Shown here one piece after another: positions 1 through 6,898 of a stretch of DNA of 16,423 bases (the first letter of the stretch is position 1; each line of letters begins with the position of its first letter). A program made the position numbers and the translations under genes. The notes beneath the pieces were generated by a model that was not told the origin of the DNA, searched no databases, and saw nothing but the letters and a program-made list of their open reading frames with translations. The stretch comes from JBEKHT01 sp050012135 (GTDB taxonomy: Bacteria > Chloroflexota > Anaerolineae > Anaerolineales > RBG-16-64-43): contig JBEKHT010000050.1 in NCBI GenBank assembly GCA_050012135.1, positions 1-16,423 on the forward strand. Direction: 5' to 3'.

Positions 1-191
1 GGAAGCAGCGGCGCATCGCATACTTTGCGCTTTTTGTTTTTGCCGAGATCATCACCCCCGTTTCGGATCCGATCGTGGCCCCGCTCACGGTCATGATTCC
101 CCTGATTATCTTGTATGAAGCCAGCATTTTCCTGGCCGTGCGCATCGAAAGGCGGCGCCCAGTTCCAGGCCTGGCGAGGTCTGGCCCGTAG
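1..191 (+). CDS. tatC: TatC, twin-arginine translocase subunit (C-terminal fragment)
   Basis: This is the 3' end of tatC; its start lies left of the window. The frame beginning at base 3 reads about 62 residues to a TAG at 189-191. The segment AEIITPVSDPIVAPLTVMIP, followed by LIILYEASIFLAV, is the classic TatC end: the penultimate helix, the short loop with a Pro/Asp-rich turn, and the last transmembrane helix beginning near the Leu-Tyr-Glu motif. A basic, proline-rich cytoplasmic tail of about 15 residues follows (RIERRRPVPGLARSGP). TatC is the polytopic inner-membrane receptor for twin-arginine signal peptides on folded exported proteins. No TatA or TatB gene is visible downstream, so any partner genes would lie to the left or elsewhere. 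Identification rests on about 62 residues but the motif match is strong. Confidence 0.85.
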   Translation, partial: KQRRIAYFALFVFAEIITPVSDPIVAPLTVMIPLIILYEASIFLAVRIERRRPVPGLARSGP

Positions 192-544
192 GGAAAAGGG
201 AGTGGCGGTCACCCAGGAGGCTCTTCTGGGGCGAGTCGCCCCGATCGCATCTGTCTCAACCGCCCATCACCGCCTTCAGACCAAAAGAGGCACCATCGCC
301 GCAGGAGGCCATGGGGCGCCCTCGCCGTCCGGTCAAGGGGTGACCCGTCAACCCAGCGAGGACGGGTCCCTGGTTCATTGCGGGACGTCCAGGATGAGTG
401 CCGACTCTCGATCCAGGATCAAACCAGAGGGCGCGCGAAGCTCGCGCAGGTCTATCCGGGCCGGCTCGCTGGCGAGATAGCTTTCACACCCTCGTGGGGC
501 GCCCCCTCAAGGATCCCCGCTCCTGGGCAGCAGGAGTGAAGCCT
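192..544. other. Intergenic gap after tatC, no gene recognised
   Basis: This 353-base stretch separates tatC from the GNAT gene. Open frames cross it, but their translations are rich in Arg, Ser and Gly and resemble no protein family, so I treat it as noncoding. A small hairpin (6-bp arms GGGGCG and CGCCCC, 3-base loop) lies at 228-242. It could end tatC transcription, but no T-run follows it. Confidence 0.5.
228..242 (+). terminator. Weak hairpin downstream of tatC
   Basis: Arms GGGGCG (228-233) and CGCCCC (237-242) enclose the loop AGT, 36 bases after the tatC stop. The stem is GC-only but short, and the following bases (GATCGCATC) are not T-rich. It is at best a weak or factor-assisted terminator. 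Confidence 0.25.
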
Positions 545-1138
545 GTGCACATTCGACCCATGCAGCCGGACGACCTGGAGTTCGCCTGCCGCTGCGCAGG
601 ACAGGAAGGCTGGAGAACCGAGACCAGCCCCGAGTTCCAGGCGGACCTTGAATGTGATCCATTGGGTTGTTTTGTCGCCGAGGAGTCGCAGGGGCCTGTC
701 GGCCTGTGTATTTCCGTCGCCTATGGCGCCGTGGGCTTTCTAGGCGAGTTGATCGTCCTGCCCTCGCACCGCCGAATTGGAATTGGGTCGGCCCTTTGCG
801 AGCGCGCGCTGAGGCATCTCAAAGATCAAGGCACCGAAAGCATATTCCTTGATGGGGACGAGAACGCCATACCTATGTATGAGCGGTTCGGGTTCCGCAA
901 GCTCTTCCGCCGTCCTCGCTTTGCGGGACCAGTTGCCTATGGCTCGGACCGAGCCGTCCGGGGAATGCTGGTGAAGATCTGCCTCGGGTGGAATCGCTGG
1001 ACCGGGGTACCTTCGGAGCAGATCGATCTTTCTTCCTTCGCAGGAACTTCGCGCTCTACCCGGAGCTGTGTGCCGTTCTTGAGGACCGCGGGCAAATCCT
1101 CGGGTTTGTCATGGGCCATCTGGGTTCTGAGTGTGTAG
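545..1138 (+). CDS. GNAT N-acetyltransferase, N-terminal part of a frameshifted two-domain gene
   Basis: This part encodes the first acetyltransferase domain. The GTG at 545 is the best start: AGGAG at 532-536 sits 8 bases upstream, and the protein then opens MHIRPMQPDDLEF, the usual first strand of a GNAT fold. Residues 76-83 (RRIGIGSA) are the acetyl-CoA pyrophosphate-binding loop (motif A, R/QxxGxG/A). Residues 105-117 (DENAIPMYERFGF) are the motif B region ending in the typical Tyr-Glu-x-x-Gly-Phe. Beyond about residue 139 the frame leaves the family pattern and ends at 1138 in unrelated sequence, while the correct continuation appears in the next frame (see 988-1389). An upstream in-frame ATG at 398 would add 49 unconvincing residues. 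The substrate is unknown. The break near 960-963 is either a real mutation or a single-base sequence error. Confidence 0.75.
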   Translation: MHIRPMQPDDLEFACRCAGQEGWRTETSPEFQADLECDPLGCFVAEESQGPVGLCISVAYGAVGFLGELIVLPSHRRIGIGSALCERALRHLKDQGTESIFLDGDENAIPMYERFGFRKLFRRPRFAGPVAYGSDRAVRGMLVKICLGWNRWTGVPSEQIDLSSFAGTSRSTRSCVPFLRTAGKSSGLSWAIWVLSV

Positions 1139-1389
1139 CCGTGGGACCCTGGATAGCGTCCCCCGACCTGGTTCGGCCCGGGAGGCTCATCGAAGGCTTG
1201 GCGGCAACGTTGAGGGGAACGAGCGTCAGCCTGGGGATTCTGGGGAGCAATGCGCGGGCAACTCAAGAGGCTCACGCGCTTGGACTGGAAGAGTCAAGCG
1301 GAGAGACCTGGCGAATGGTGTGCGGGCCTGCTGGCCACCTCGAGGATGAACGCTGGGTTCTTGCCATTGGATCACCGGCGCGCGGATAG
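988..1389 (+). CDS. GNAT acetyltransferase, C-terminal part of the frameshifted gene
   Basis: This is the second half of the broken acetyltransferase, in a frame offset by one base from the first half. Family-like sequence already begins before the first in-frame GTG at 988, with EDLPRVESLDRGTFGADRS. The pattern 'DLPxxxxLDRxxFGADRS' is characteristic of the second GNAT-like domain in two-domain acetyltransferases (YitH type). The rest (LEDRGQILGFVMGHLG ... VAVGPWIASPD) is the central sheet of that domain. Adding one base in the G-run at 960-963 joins both halves into a continuous protein of about 281 residues. I doubt that the GTG at 988 is an independent start, because homology extends upstream of it. 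The gene ends 215 bases before the convergent dehydrogenase; nothing recognisable lies between. Confidence 0.65.
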   Translation: MESLDRGTFGADRSFFLRRNFALYPELCAVLEDRGQILGFVMGHLGSECVAVGPWIASPDLVRPGRLIEGLAATLRGTSVSLGILGSNARATQEAHALGLEESSGETWRMVCGPAGHLEDERWVLAIGSPARG

Positions 1390-1604
1390 CAAACCACCGG
1401 GTGAGGAGTCAGATCCCGTTCAGGTTGCCCGCGTCTGCGAGCGACCCTCGGTCCCGACCCCATCCCGTCGAAGAAGAGAGGCAGGCTTCATCCCCGTTCG
1501 GTGCGGACCTGGGGGCCTATCTGGGAAGCCTATCCCTCCTTCACCTGACCCTCCGCACAGAGCCGTCCGTGCCTTCCTGATCGAACCGGGCGCGGGAGGC
1601 CTGA

Positions 1605-2357
1605 CTAGTGACTGTTCATCCTCTGAAAGATTTGATCCAGATCTTCCCGTGAGCCCCTGCGCAGCCATTGCGCCTGCCCGATCGCCAACTCATATTCATC
1701 CTCGGCCAAGCCTTTCAGGGTGGCAGTCGCGACCTCCTCGGGCGGAATGCCTCTTTCCGCTTGCCCTCGGCCTTGCCGGGCGCCCCTGTCCAAGTTCGTA
1801 TCCACCGTCGGGGGAATCACCTCAAAGACTCTCACCGACGTGTCCCTCAACTGGTGTCGCAGGGACAAGCTGAAGGAGTGGATCGCCGCTTTCGTTGCGC
1901 AGTAGACCGGCATGATCGCCAAGGGGATGAAGCCTAACCCGGAGGAGACGTTGACGATCGCGGCCGACTCCTGCCTCATAAGATGAGGGATGAATAGAGC
2001 GGTGAGATGCACCGGTCCGAGAAGATTGACCGTGATCTCATCCTCTCCCGCCCGGAGGTCCTCCGCTCCCTTGCGGAAGTCGATCTGCCGCTGAATACCC
2101 GCGTTGTTGACCAGGATGTTTAGGTCCGGGAAACCTCGCGTCGCCCAATCCAGCAGGGATTGCCTCCCGGCCGTGTTGGCGACGTCGCACTGCAGAGTGT
2201 TCAGCTTGGGCAGCTTGCGCCGCGCCGCGTCCAAGACCTCTTTCCGTCGGCCACAGATCAAGACTTGATTGCCCTCCTTCAAAAGGACCCCAGCCAAGGC
2301 AAGACCGATCCCGGTGCCGCCACCCGTGATCAAGATCGTGTTTCCTGTGGTCTTCAT
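1605..2357 (-). CDS. DltE-like short-chain dehydrogenase/reductase (SDR)
   Basis: A complete 250-residue classical SDR, an NAD(P)-dependent oxidoreductase of the cytoplasm. The start ATG (2355-2357) is preceded by a strong GGAGG at 2363-2367, spaced 5 bases. Visible motifs are the Rossmann dinucleotide loop TGGGTGIG (residues 11-18), the NNAG motif (84-87), the structural Asn at about 111, and the catalytic Ser139-Tyr152-Lys156 in the standard S-x12-YxxxK arrangement. The opening MKTTGNTILITGGGTGIG and the length match the DltE-like group (COG3967), named after a Bacillus protein near the D-alanylation genes. No dlt genes are here, so a cell-wall role cannot be inferred and the substrate is unknown. 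Arg37-Arg38 after the second strand (CGRRKE) suggests NADPH preference. The gene stands alone, convergent with the acetyltransferase. Confidence 0.9.
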   Translation of the reverse strand: MKTTGNTILITGGGTGIGLALAGVLLKEGNQVLICGRRKEVLDAARRKLPKLNTLQCDVANTAGRQSLLDWATRGFPDLNILVNNAGIQRQIDFRKGAEDLRAGEDEITVNLLGPVHLTALFIPHLMRQESAAIVNVSSGLGFIPLAIMPVYCATKAAIHSFSLSLRHQLRDTSVRVFEVIPPTVDTNLDRGARQGRGQAERGIPPEEVATATLKGLAEDEYELAIGQAQWLRRGSREDLDQIFQRMNSH

Positions 2358-3119
2358 CCCTGCCTCCGGACTTCAGTAGAAAAGCCACCCTTCGACCCAT
2401 CCTGCCAGGAAGAGAAGCATTGGGCTTCCTGCTTCGAAAGAGCAGCGAAGCTGGCTCCGACTGGCCGGACATGTCCCGGGTCTTGTGGGATGGTCCGTGG
2501 TTGGTCAGGCTGCCAGCCGCCTTGCCTCACTCACTTTTTCCGGGATCGCGGCCTTGGCCCATGCCTCCGCATTGTGCGGAATCATACCAGCCATGCCTGG
2601 CCGACCTCCAGGAACGCAGGAGGCACGGTGCCGGCCCGCGTCGCCTCCCCCGGCCTCCGCCCGCCATCGGGCCGGTCAAGGGATTCTTTCCCGGCGACTC
2701 GGAAGCGGCCGCAGTGGGGATCCGCAGACTCACGTCCAGCGCAGTGTTCGGATTCTCGTCGGCCTGGGTCCCCGAGATGCCGATGCCTGGGAGGGACCTG
2801 CGGCGCAGAAGGCCCAGACGCCCCGTGCGCTTGGACCCTTTATCCCTCAGAAAGTGCGATGCATGTCGGCATCTCAGGAGAGCAGGATGCTCAACGCTAC
2901 CGCCAAGTTGGGGTGTCCGGGCGCCAGCACAGACCTCGACATGGCGGCACCCGCCTATGACGTTGCCTCCAGTTTCTGTTGACAGTCCAGCTGGGGACTT
3001 GCTTTGGAAGGGAGGGTTGAGGGAAGGCCGTCCATCTGAGGCGCAACGGACGGATCAGGAAGACCGAGCGGCCCTGGCCTGGAATCCAGGGCCGCTCCAG
3101 GTATCTGCGCTAGGTCAGG
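2358..3119. other. 762-base gap, no gene recognised
   Basis: This stretch lies upstream of the dehydrogenase and downstream of the SHOCT gene, both on the minus strand. Open frames exist on both strands, but their products are Arg/Pro/Ser-rich without any motif, which is what GC-rich noncoding DNA yields. It should contain the promoter of the dehydrogenase near 2370-2450 (minus), though I find no convincing -35/-10 pair. Apart from the hairpin at 3066-3097 I see nothing specific. Confidence 0.5.
3066..3097 (-). terminator. 12-bp perfect hairpin at the end of the SHOCT gene
   Basis: GAGCGGCCCTGG (3066-3077) pairs perfectly with CCAGGGCCGCTC (3086-3097) around an 8-base loop. It begins 22 bases beyond the SHOCT gene stop codon on the minus strand, the usual place for a transcript end. 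Neither flank carries a T-run, so it is not a textbook intrinsic terminator. It may work with Rho or protect the 3' end. Confidence 0.6.
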
Positions 3120-3479
3120 TCAGGACCCGATCCCGCGTTTCATTTCGTCATACTGCTCTTTGGTGATTTCCCCTCTGGCATAGCGGCGCTTCAGAATCTC
3201 GATCGGCGTTTCAGAAGCCGGGGGAAGTACTCCGCCTCCTGCGCCGCGTCCCCCCGGCTGCACCAGCGAGACCACAGCCAGGACGATCAGCAGGAAGAAA
3301 AGAAATGTCACCAGGGTACCAGCCAGCCCGAATCCACCCATCCTGTAGGGACCCATCATGCCCCGGTAGCCATACGCGAGAGGAGCCCGGGTTGCCAGCG
3401 GGACAATTACCGCAGCGGCGGCTCCCAGTACGAGAACCACGACGAGCACGATGAGAACGATCGATACCGCCTTGCTCAT
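3120..3479 (-). CDS. Small membrane protein with C-terminal SHOCT domain
   Basis: A 119-residue protein. The ATG at 3477-3479 is preceded by a full AGGAGG (3488-3493), spaced 8 bases. Residues 5-28 form one hydrophobic helix and 52-73 a second; between them lies a Gly/Met/Tyr-rich loop (GYRGMMGPYRMGGFG). After a Gly/Pro linker, residues 91-117 (starting TPIEILKRRYARGEITKEQY) are a clear SHOCT motif, the short C-terminal helical module found on many bacterial membrane and stress-related proteins. SHOCT modules are thought to mediate oligomerisation or protein contacts; the function of this protein is unknown. It lies 110 bases downstream of the HtrA-type protease on the same strand, so the two may be co-transcribed. 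A perfect inverted repeat sits just in front of its ribosome-binding site. Confidence 0.85.
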   Translation of the reverse strand: MSKAVSIVLIVLVVVLVLGAAAAVIVPLATRAPLAYGYRGMMGPYRMGGFGLAGTLVTFLFFLLIVLAVVSLVQPGGRGAGGGVLPPASETPIEILKRRYARGEITKEQYDEMKRGIGS

Positions 3480-3499
3480 ATCCGCTACCTCCTGAGTTC

Positions 3500-3525
3500 C
3501 CTGGCACGTCCAGTGACGTGCCAGG
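3500..3525. repeat. Perfect 11-bp inverted repeat between htrA-like and SHOCT genes
   Basis: CCTGGCACGTC (3500-3510) and GACGTGCCAGG (3515-3525) are exact reverse complements around the 4-base centre CAGT. The element starts 64 bases after the protease stop codon and ends 6 bases before the AGGAGG of the SHOCT gene (minus-strand reading). It could be an operator for a dimeric regulator, an RNA hairpin stabilising the upstream message, or a structure affecting SHOCT translation. No T-run follows, so it is unlikely to be a plain intrinsic terminator. Confidence 0.7.
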
Positions 3526-3589
3526 CAGCACCGTTTGCAACTGTTTCTCTACGGGGATGCCTCCGCCTCCGGGTGAAACGAGCCTTCAC

Positions 3590-4798
3590 TCAGGCGGTTG
3601 GCCGCACCCCCAGAGTGAGGGACAGGTCCATCTGTTTTCCGTTTCTCTGGACCGTCAGGGTGATCGTCTGCCCAGCTTCAGTCGAGCCAGCCACATACGT
3701 GAGCAGGTCGTCCATGCCGTGGATCGCGGTTCCATTGATCGCGGTGATGACATCTCCTCCCACGCGCACCACCTGCCCGTTCAGCGTGACCGACTGACTG
3801 CTGCCCAGCAGTCCGGCCTTGGCCGCCGGCCCACCAGGGGCGACGTCCTCGATAAGGGCACCTCGAGCGTTTGGATTCAGCCCCATGGCCTGTGCGAGAG
3901 CGGGGGTCAGGGTCGTGCCGCTGATCCCAAGATAGGGGGTTTGGTGCTGACCCGTCTGGATCAATGAGGGAACCACCTTGCTCACGATGCTCGCCGGGAT
4001 GGCGAAGCCGACCCCCGAAGAAGACTGCGAGGCCGATTCAATGGCTGAGGTCACCCCGACGACGTAGCCATTCTCGTCGAGAAGGACCCCGCCGGAGTTA
4101 CCCGGGTTGATGGGCGCATCCGTTTGAATCACATCGGGAATGGAGTAGCTGGCTCCCTGAATGGAATTGCTTTGCACTGGCAGACTGCGCCCCAGTGCAC
4201 TGATGATCCCGACGGTCATCGTGTTTTGCTCCCCGAAGGGATTGCCAATGGCGATTGCGATCTGCCCCACCACGACCTTCGAGGAGTCGCCTAGCTGCAC
4301 GGGGTGAAGCAATGCCGAGGATGCACTGACCTGAATGACCGCTAGGTCAGTGTTGGGGTCGGTTCCGACGACCTTGGCCGGCAGGGTCGTGCCATCTGGA
4401 AAAGTTACCTGGACACTTTGAGCCCCGTCCACCACGTGATTGTTCGTCACGATGTGCCCCTGCATGTCCCACACGAAACCCGACCCCAGGGCCTCCTGAG
4501 TACCTCCAAAGCGAGTTTGGGCACTTTGCTCGACGTTGATTGTCACGACCGACGGGCTGACCCGCGCGTAGATCTGTTCCAGCACCTGTTGGTAGGCATC
4601 CAGTGTTGTTGCCGAGGTCGTAACCGGGTTCTGGGAGGACCCGCTGGCCGCGACGGCGGGAGCGGGCTGCGCCACAACGGCCGCCGAAGACGACGGAACT
4701 GCTCCACTAACCAACGCCGAGGGGGAGCAAGCGCTGGCGATGATTGAGCCGAGCGCGGCAACCGCAACGACGCTGAAGAGTTTGAGATTCTGGTTCAT
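3590..4798 (-). CDS. HtrA/DegP-family (S1C) serine protease lipoprotein with one PDZ domain
   Basis: A 402-residue extracytoplasmic protease for misfolded or exported proteins. I choose the ATG at 4796-4798 because AAAGGAG (4807-4813) is 8 bases upstream and the protein then opens with a signal peptide, MNQNLKLFSVVAVAALGSII, ending ASAC; Cys24 is a plausible but non-ideal lipobox cysteine (Ala at -3). A longer in-frame reading from 5011 lacks these signs. A Ser/Ala-rich linker runs to about residue 60. The trypsin-like domain spans about 70-280, with catalytic His121 (NNHVVDG), Asp151 (DPNTDLAVI) and Ser235 (NPGNSGG), all intact. One PDZ domain follows at about 289-397; its loop NGQVVRVGGDVITAING matches a subgroup of bacterial and archaeal HtrAs. 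It is divergent from the serpin gene and probably followed in the same transcript by the SHOCT gene. Confidence 0.93.
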   Translation of the reverse strand: MNQNLKLFSVVAVAALGSIIASACSPSALVSGAVPSSSAAVVAQPAPAVAASGSSQNPVTTSATTLDAYQQVLEQIYARVSPSVVTINVEQSAQTRFGGTQEALGSGFVWDMQGHIVTNNHVVDGAQSVQVTFPDGTTLPAKVVGTDPNTDLAVIQVSASSALLHPVQLGDSSKVVVGQIAIAIGNPFGEQNTMTVGIISALGRSLPVQSNSIQGASYSIPDVIQTDAPINPGNSGGVLLDENGYVVGVTSAIESASQSSSGVGFAIPASIVSKVVPSLIQTGQHQTPYLGISGTTLTPALAQAMGLNPNARGALIEDVAPGGPAAKAGLLGSSQSVTLNGQVVRVGGDVITAINGTAIHGMDDLLTYVAGSTEAGQTITLTVQRNGKQMDLSLTLGVRPTA

Positions 4799-5497
4799 TC
4801 TTGATACTCCTTTAGATGTTTGTTTCAGACTTCTAGCCCATGTGTCTACCGAGACTCTGATGGTTCCCCGAACCTTTCGGCCGGCCCTCCATTCGATCAG
4901 CCGACCGGCGGACATGGTTGCCTCAATGTGGGATCCCCCCTTTCTGACAAAGCGCGATCTCCTGGTGGCGTCACGACTGCAGAAACGGTTAAAGGGCACA
5001 ACGATCGACATAACTTCCTCGGACCGCGGTCTCGAACCAGCAGGAGACCTTCAGTGGCCTGTTTCTTGCGCCTCCGGGTCCCGGTCTTCCGGTGATCCGG
5101 GTCCTCCGTGGCCGGGCTGCGGCCTCTCAGATGCTTTCCGGTCCTTTCTTTTGCAGTTTCCCATGAGAAGATGACGACTCCATGAACTTCTTCCTTAGAG
5201 TTAGATTACAAGGCCGCCGGAAGGGACCTCACGGCCGGGGCTGGATTCCGCGCTGGCGGGTGGGGCCAGGGCAGGATGGGGGGTGCCGGGCTGGTCACCG
5301 CCGCGCCTGGGCTCTTTACGACCCGGTCCCCCTGCCTTCACCCCACCCCCCCATTACCTCGCTCTCCGTGCCATTGCTTGACCCAAGCTCCACCGGCACC
5401 CTTTGGCACCCTCACGGGAGAAACGGGGAGGGCCGTGGTTTCCGGTTGGGAACCTTTGCGCGCAATGCCTCGTCTCTATGTTTAAGGGGAGGTGGCC
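4799..5497. other. 699-base divergent intergenic region between protease and serpin
   Basis: This region holds the promoters of two divergent genes. Minus-strand open frame continues upstream of the protease start to 5011, but without protein-like sequence. No gene was recognised on either strand. The half nearer the serpin is pyrimidine/C-rich (about 5320-5360). The only promoter-like element I can support is the ECF-type pair at 5448-5475. A GGAACC hexamer at 4862-4867 (minus) faces the protease gene but has no matching -10 element. Confidence 0.5.
5448..5475 (+). promoter_or_regulatory. Candidate ECF-sigma promoter for the serpin gene
   Basis: GGGAACC (5448-5454) and CGTCT (5471-5475), separated by 16 bases, match the general ECF-sigma pattern (GGAAC-type -35, CGTC-type -10). 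Transcription would start near 5482-5485, giving a leader of about 15 bases that contains the GGGGAGG ribosome site. Sequence match only; the exact consensus depends on the organism's sigma factors. Confidence 0.4.
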
Positions 5498-6838
5498 ATG
5501 AAAACCTTCCGGCAACCCATGTTTGCGCTCATGCTCGTCTGGCTGATTGTGGCCAGCAGTTGCGGGCCTAAGCCCAATGTCCCGCCGGCCACCGCCGGCC
5601 CGACTTCTCCAGGGACGGGAAATGTTCGCCCTGCCAGCGTTGCGGTCGCCCAGTCCATGGCGCCGCGCGCCAAGAACCCGCCCGTGCCACCCGAGGACCT
5701 CAGGGCTTTGGCAGCCGGAAACGCCCAGTTCGCCTTCGACCTTTACCGATCGCTGCGCGGTGGAAAAGGCAATCTCTTCCTTTCTCCGTACAGCATCTCT
5801 ATCGCGCTGGCGATGACATTCGGCGGGGCCGAAGGAGCTACCGCGAGCCAGATGGCCGAAACAATGCACTTTGCTCTTCCCCCCTCCTCGTTGCACCCGG
5901 CATTCAACGCCTACTCGCAGGACCTTCAGGCCCGCGCTGCGGCCTCGAAAGGTGGTACGCCCTTCGAGCTGAGCATCGCCAATTCCCTCTGGGGCCAAAA
6001 GAACCTGCCCTTCCGCAACGACTTTCTGGATTTGCTCGCGGAGAACTATGGGGCAGGACTGCGGCTGGTGGATTTCGCCTCCAACCCCGAGGCCGCTCGA
6101 CTGGCAATCAACCAGTGGGTGAGCGATGAGACCAAACAGAAGATCCTTGACTTGATCCCGGCCGGTGCCGTCGACCCCATGACGCGCCTCGTGCTGGCCA
6201 ACGCCATCTATTTCAAGGCGGGATGGCAGAGCGCCTTTGACAAGGACGCAACCCAGTCCGAGCCCTTCCACCTCTTGGACGGCTCGACCGTGAAGGCCTC
6301 GATGATGAAGAAAACGGGGCAGTTTGGATACGCGCTGATGAGCGGGTACAGGGCCATAGATCTCCCGTACCAAACCGGGAGTCTGTCGATGTGGATTCTT
6401 CTGCCGGACCCGGGCCAGTTCCAACCGGTTGAACAGCAACTGAATCCCGGCCTGATCGCGGATCTGGCCGGTAACGTGAAGTACGGCTCCGTCGACCTGG
6501 GCATACCGAAGTTCAGCTACGAATCATCCTTCAATCTGAACGAGACGCTGAAAACCCTGGGGATGACAGACGCCTTTGATCCGGACCGGGCCGATTTCTC
6601 CGGCATGGACGGGGAACACGACCTGTACATCGGTAACGTGATGCACAAGGCCTTTGTGTCGGTCGATGAGAACGGCACCGAGGCGGCAGCCGCCACGGCG
6701 GCAGCCATGGAGGCGAGTGCGGTGGAAGCTGGTGCTCCGATCACCTTCACCGTCGACCGACCTTTCATCTTCTTCATTCGTGATGACCAGACTGGAAGCC
6801 TTCTTTTCGTGGGGCGAGTCTTGGACCCTACCGGCTAA
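5498..6838 (+). CDS. Serpin (serine protease inhibitor), predicted lipoprotein
   Basis: A 446-residue serpin, a suicide inhibitor of proteases. The ATG at 5498 has GGGGAGG (5486-5492) 5 bases upstream; the in-frame GTG at 5492 overlaps that site and is less likely. Residues 1-21 look like a signal peptide ending VASS before Cys22, so the protein is probably exported and lipid-anchored, with a Pro/Ala-rich linker to about 65. The serpin fold spans about 70-446. Conserved pieces are NLFLSPYSISIALAM (92-106), LANAIYFKAGW (233-243), HKAFVSVDENGTEAAAATAA (383-402, breach and hinge of the reactive-centre loop) and the signature FTVDRPFIFFI (417-427). The hinge is Gly then small residues, the pattern of inhibitory serpins. 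By spacing to alpha-1-antitrypsin, the scissile bond falls near 407-411 (Ser-Ala-Val-Glu-Ala), suggesting an elastase- or subtilisin-like target. It has its own terminator. Confidence 0.95.
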   Translation: MKTFRQPMFALMLVWLIVASSCGPKPNVPPATAGPTSPGTGNVRPASVAVAQSMAPRAKNPPVPPEDLRALAAGNAQFAFDLYRSLRGGKGNLFLSPYSISIALAMTFGGAEGATASQMAETMHFALPPSSLHPAFNAYSQDLQARAAASKGGTPFELSIANSLWGQKNLPFRNDFLDLLAENYGAGLRLVDFASNPEAARLAINQWVSDETKQKILDLIPAGAVDPMTRLVLANAIYFKAGWQSAFDKDATQSEPFHLLDGSTVKASMMKKTGQFGYALMSGYRAIDLPYQTGSLSMWILLPDPGQFQPVEQQLNPGLIADLAGNVKYGSVDLGIPKFSYESSFNLNETLKTLGMTDAFDPDRADFSGMDGEHDLYIGNVMHKAFVSVDENGTEAAAATAAAMEASAVEAGAPITFTVDRPFIFFIRDDQTGSLLFVGRVLDPTG

Positions 6839-6860
6839 CACCGCCCCCGCCACTTTGAAA

Positions 6861-6898
6861 GGAGCCCGCCGCCAAGAGCGCGCGGGCTCCTTGTTTGT
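6861..6898 (+). terminator. Intrinsic terminator of the serpin gene
   Basis: GGAGCCCGC (6861-6869) pairs perfectly with GCGGGCTCC (6882-6890) around a 12-base loop and is followed directly by the T-rich TTGTTTGT (6891-6898). It begins 22 bases after the serpin stop codon. This is the clearest rho-independent terminator in the window and separates the serpin from uppP. Confidence 0.85.

Noticed and set aside
1605..2357. Role of the dehydrogenase in D-alanylation of teichoic acid because of its DltE likeness
   Set aside because: No dltA, dltB, dltC or dltD gene is present, and many DltE-like SDRs have unrelated or unknown substrates.
4835..4867. GGGGAACC facing the protease gene as an ECF promoter matching that of the serpin
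   Set aside because: No CGTC-like -10 occurs at 15-17 bases; the hexamer alone is expected several times by chance in 16 kb.
4799..5011. Longer N-terminus of the HtrA protease starting at 5011
   Set aside because: The extra 71 residues resemble no protein, and a good ribosome site plus signal peptide mark the start at 4798.
5354..6439. 361-residue open frame on the minus strand
   Set aside because: It is antisense to the serpin and has no family features; it reflects the high GC content.
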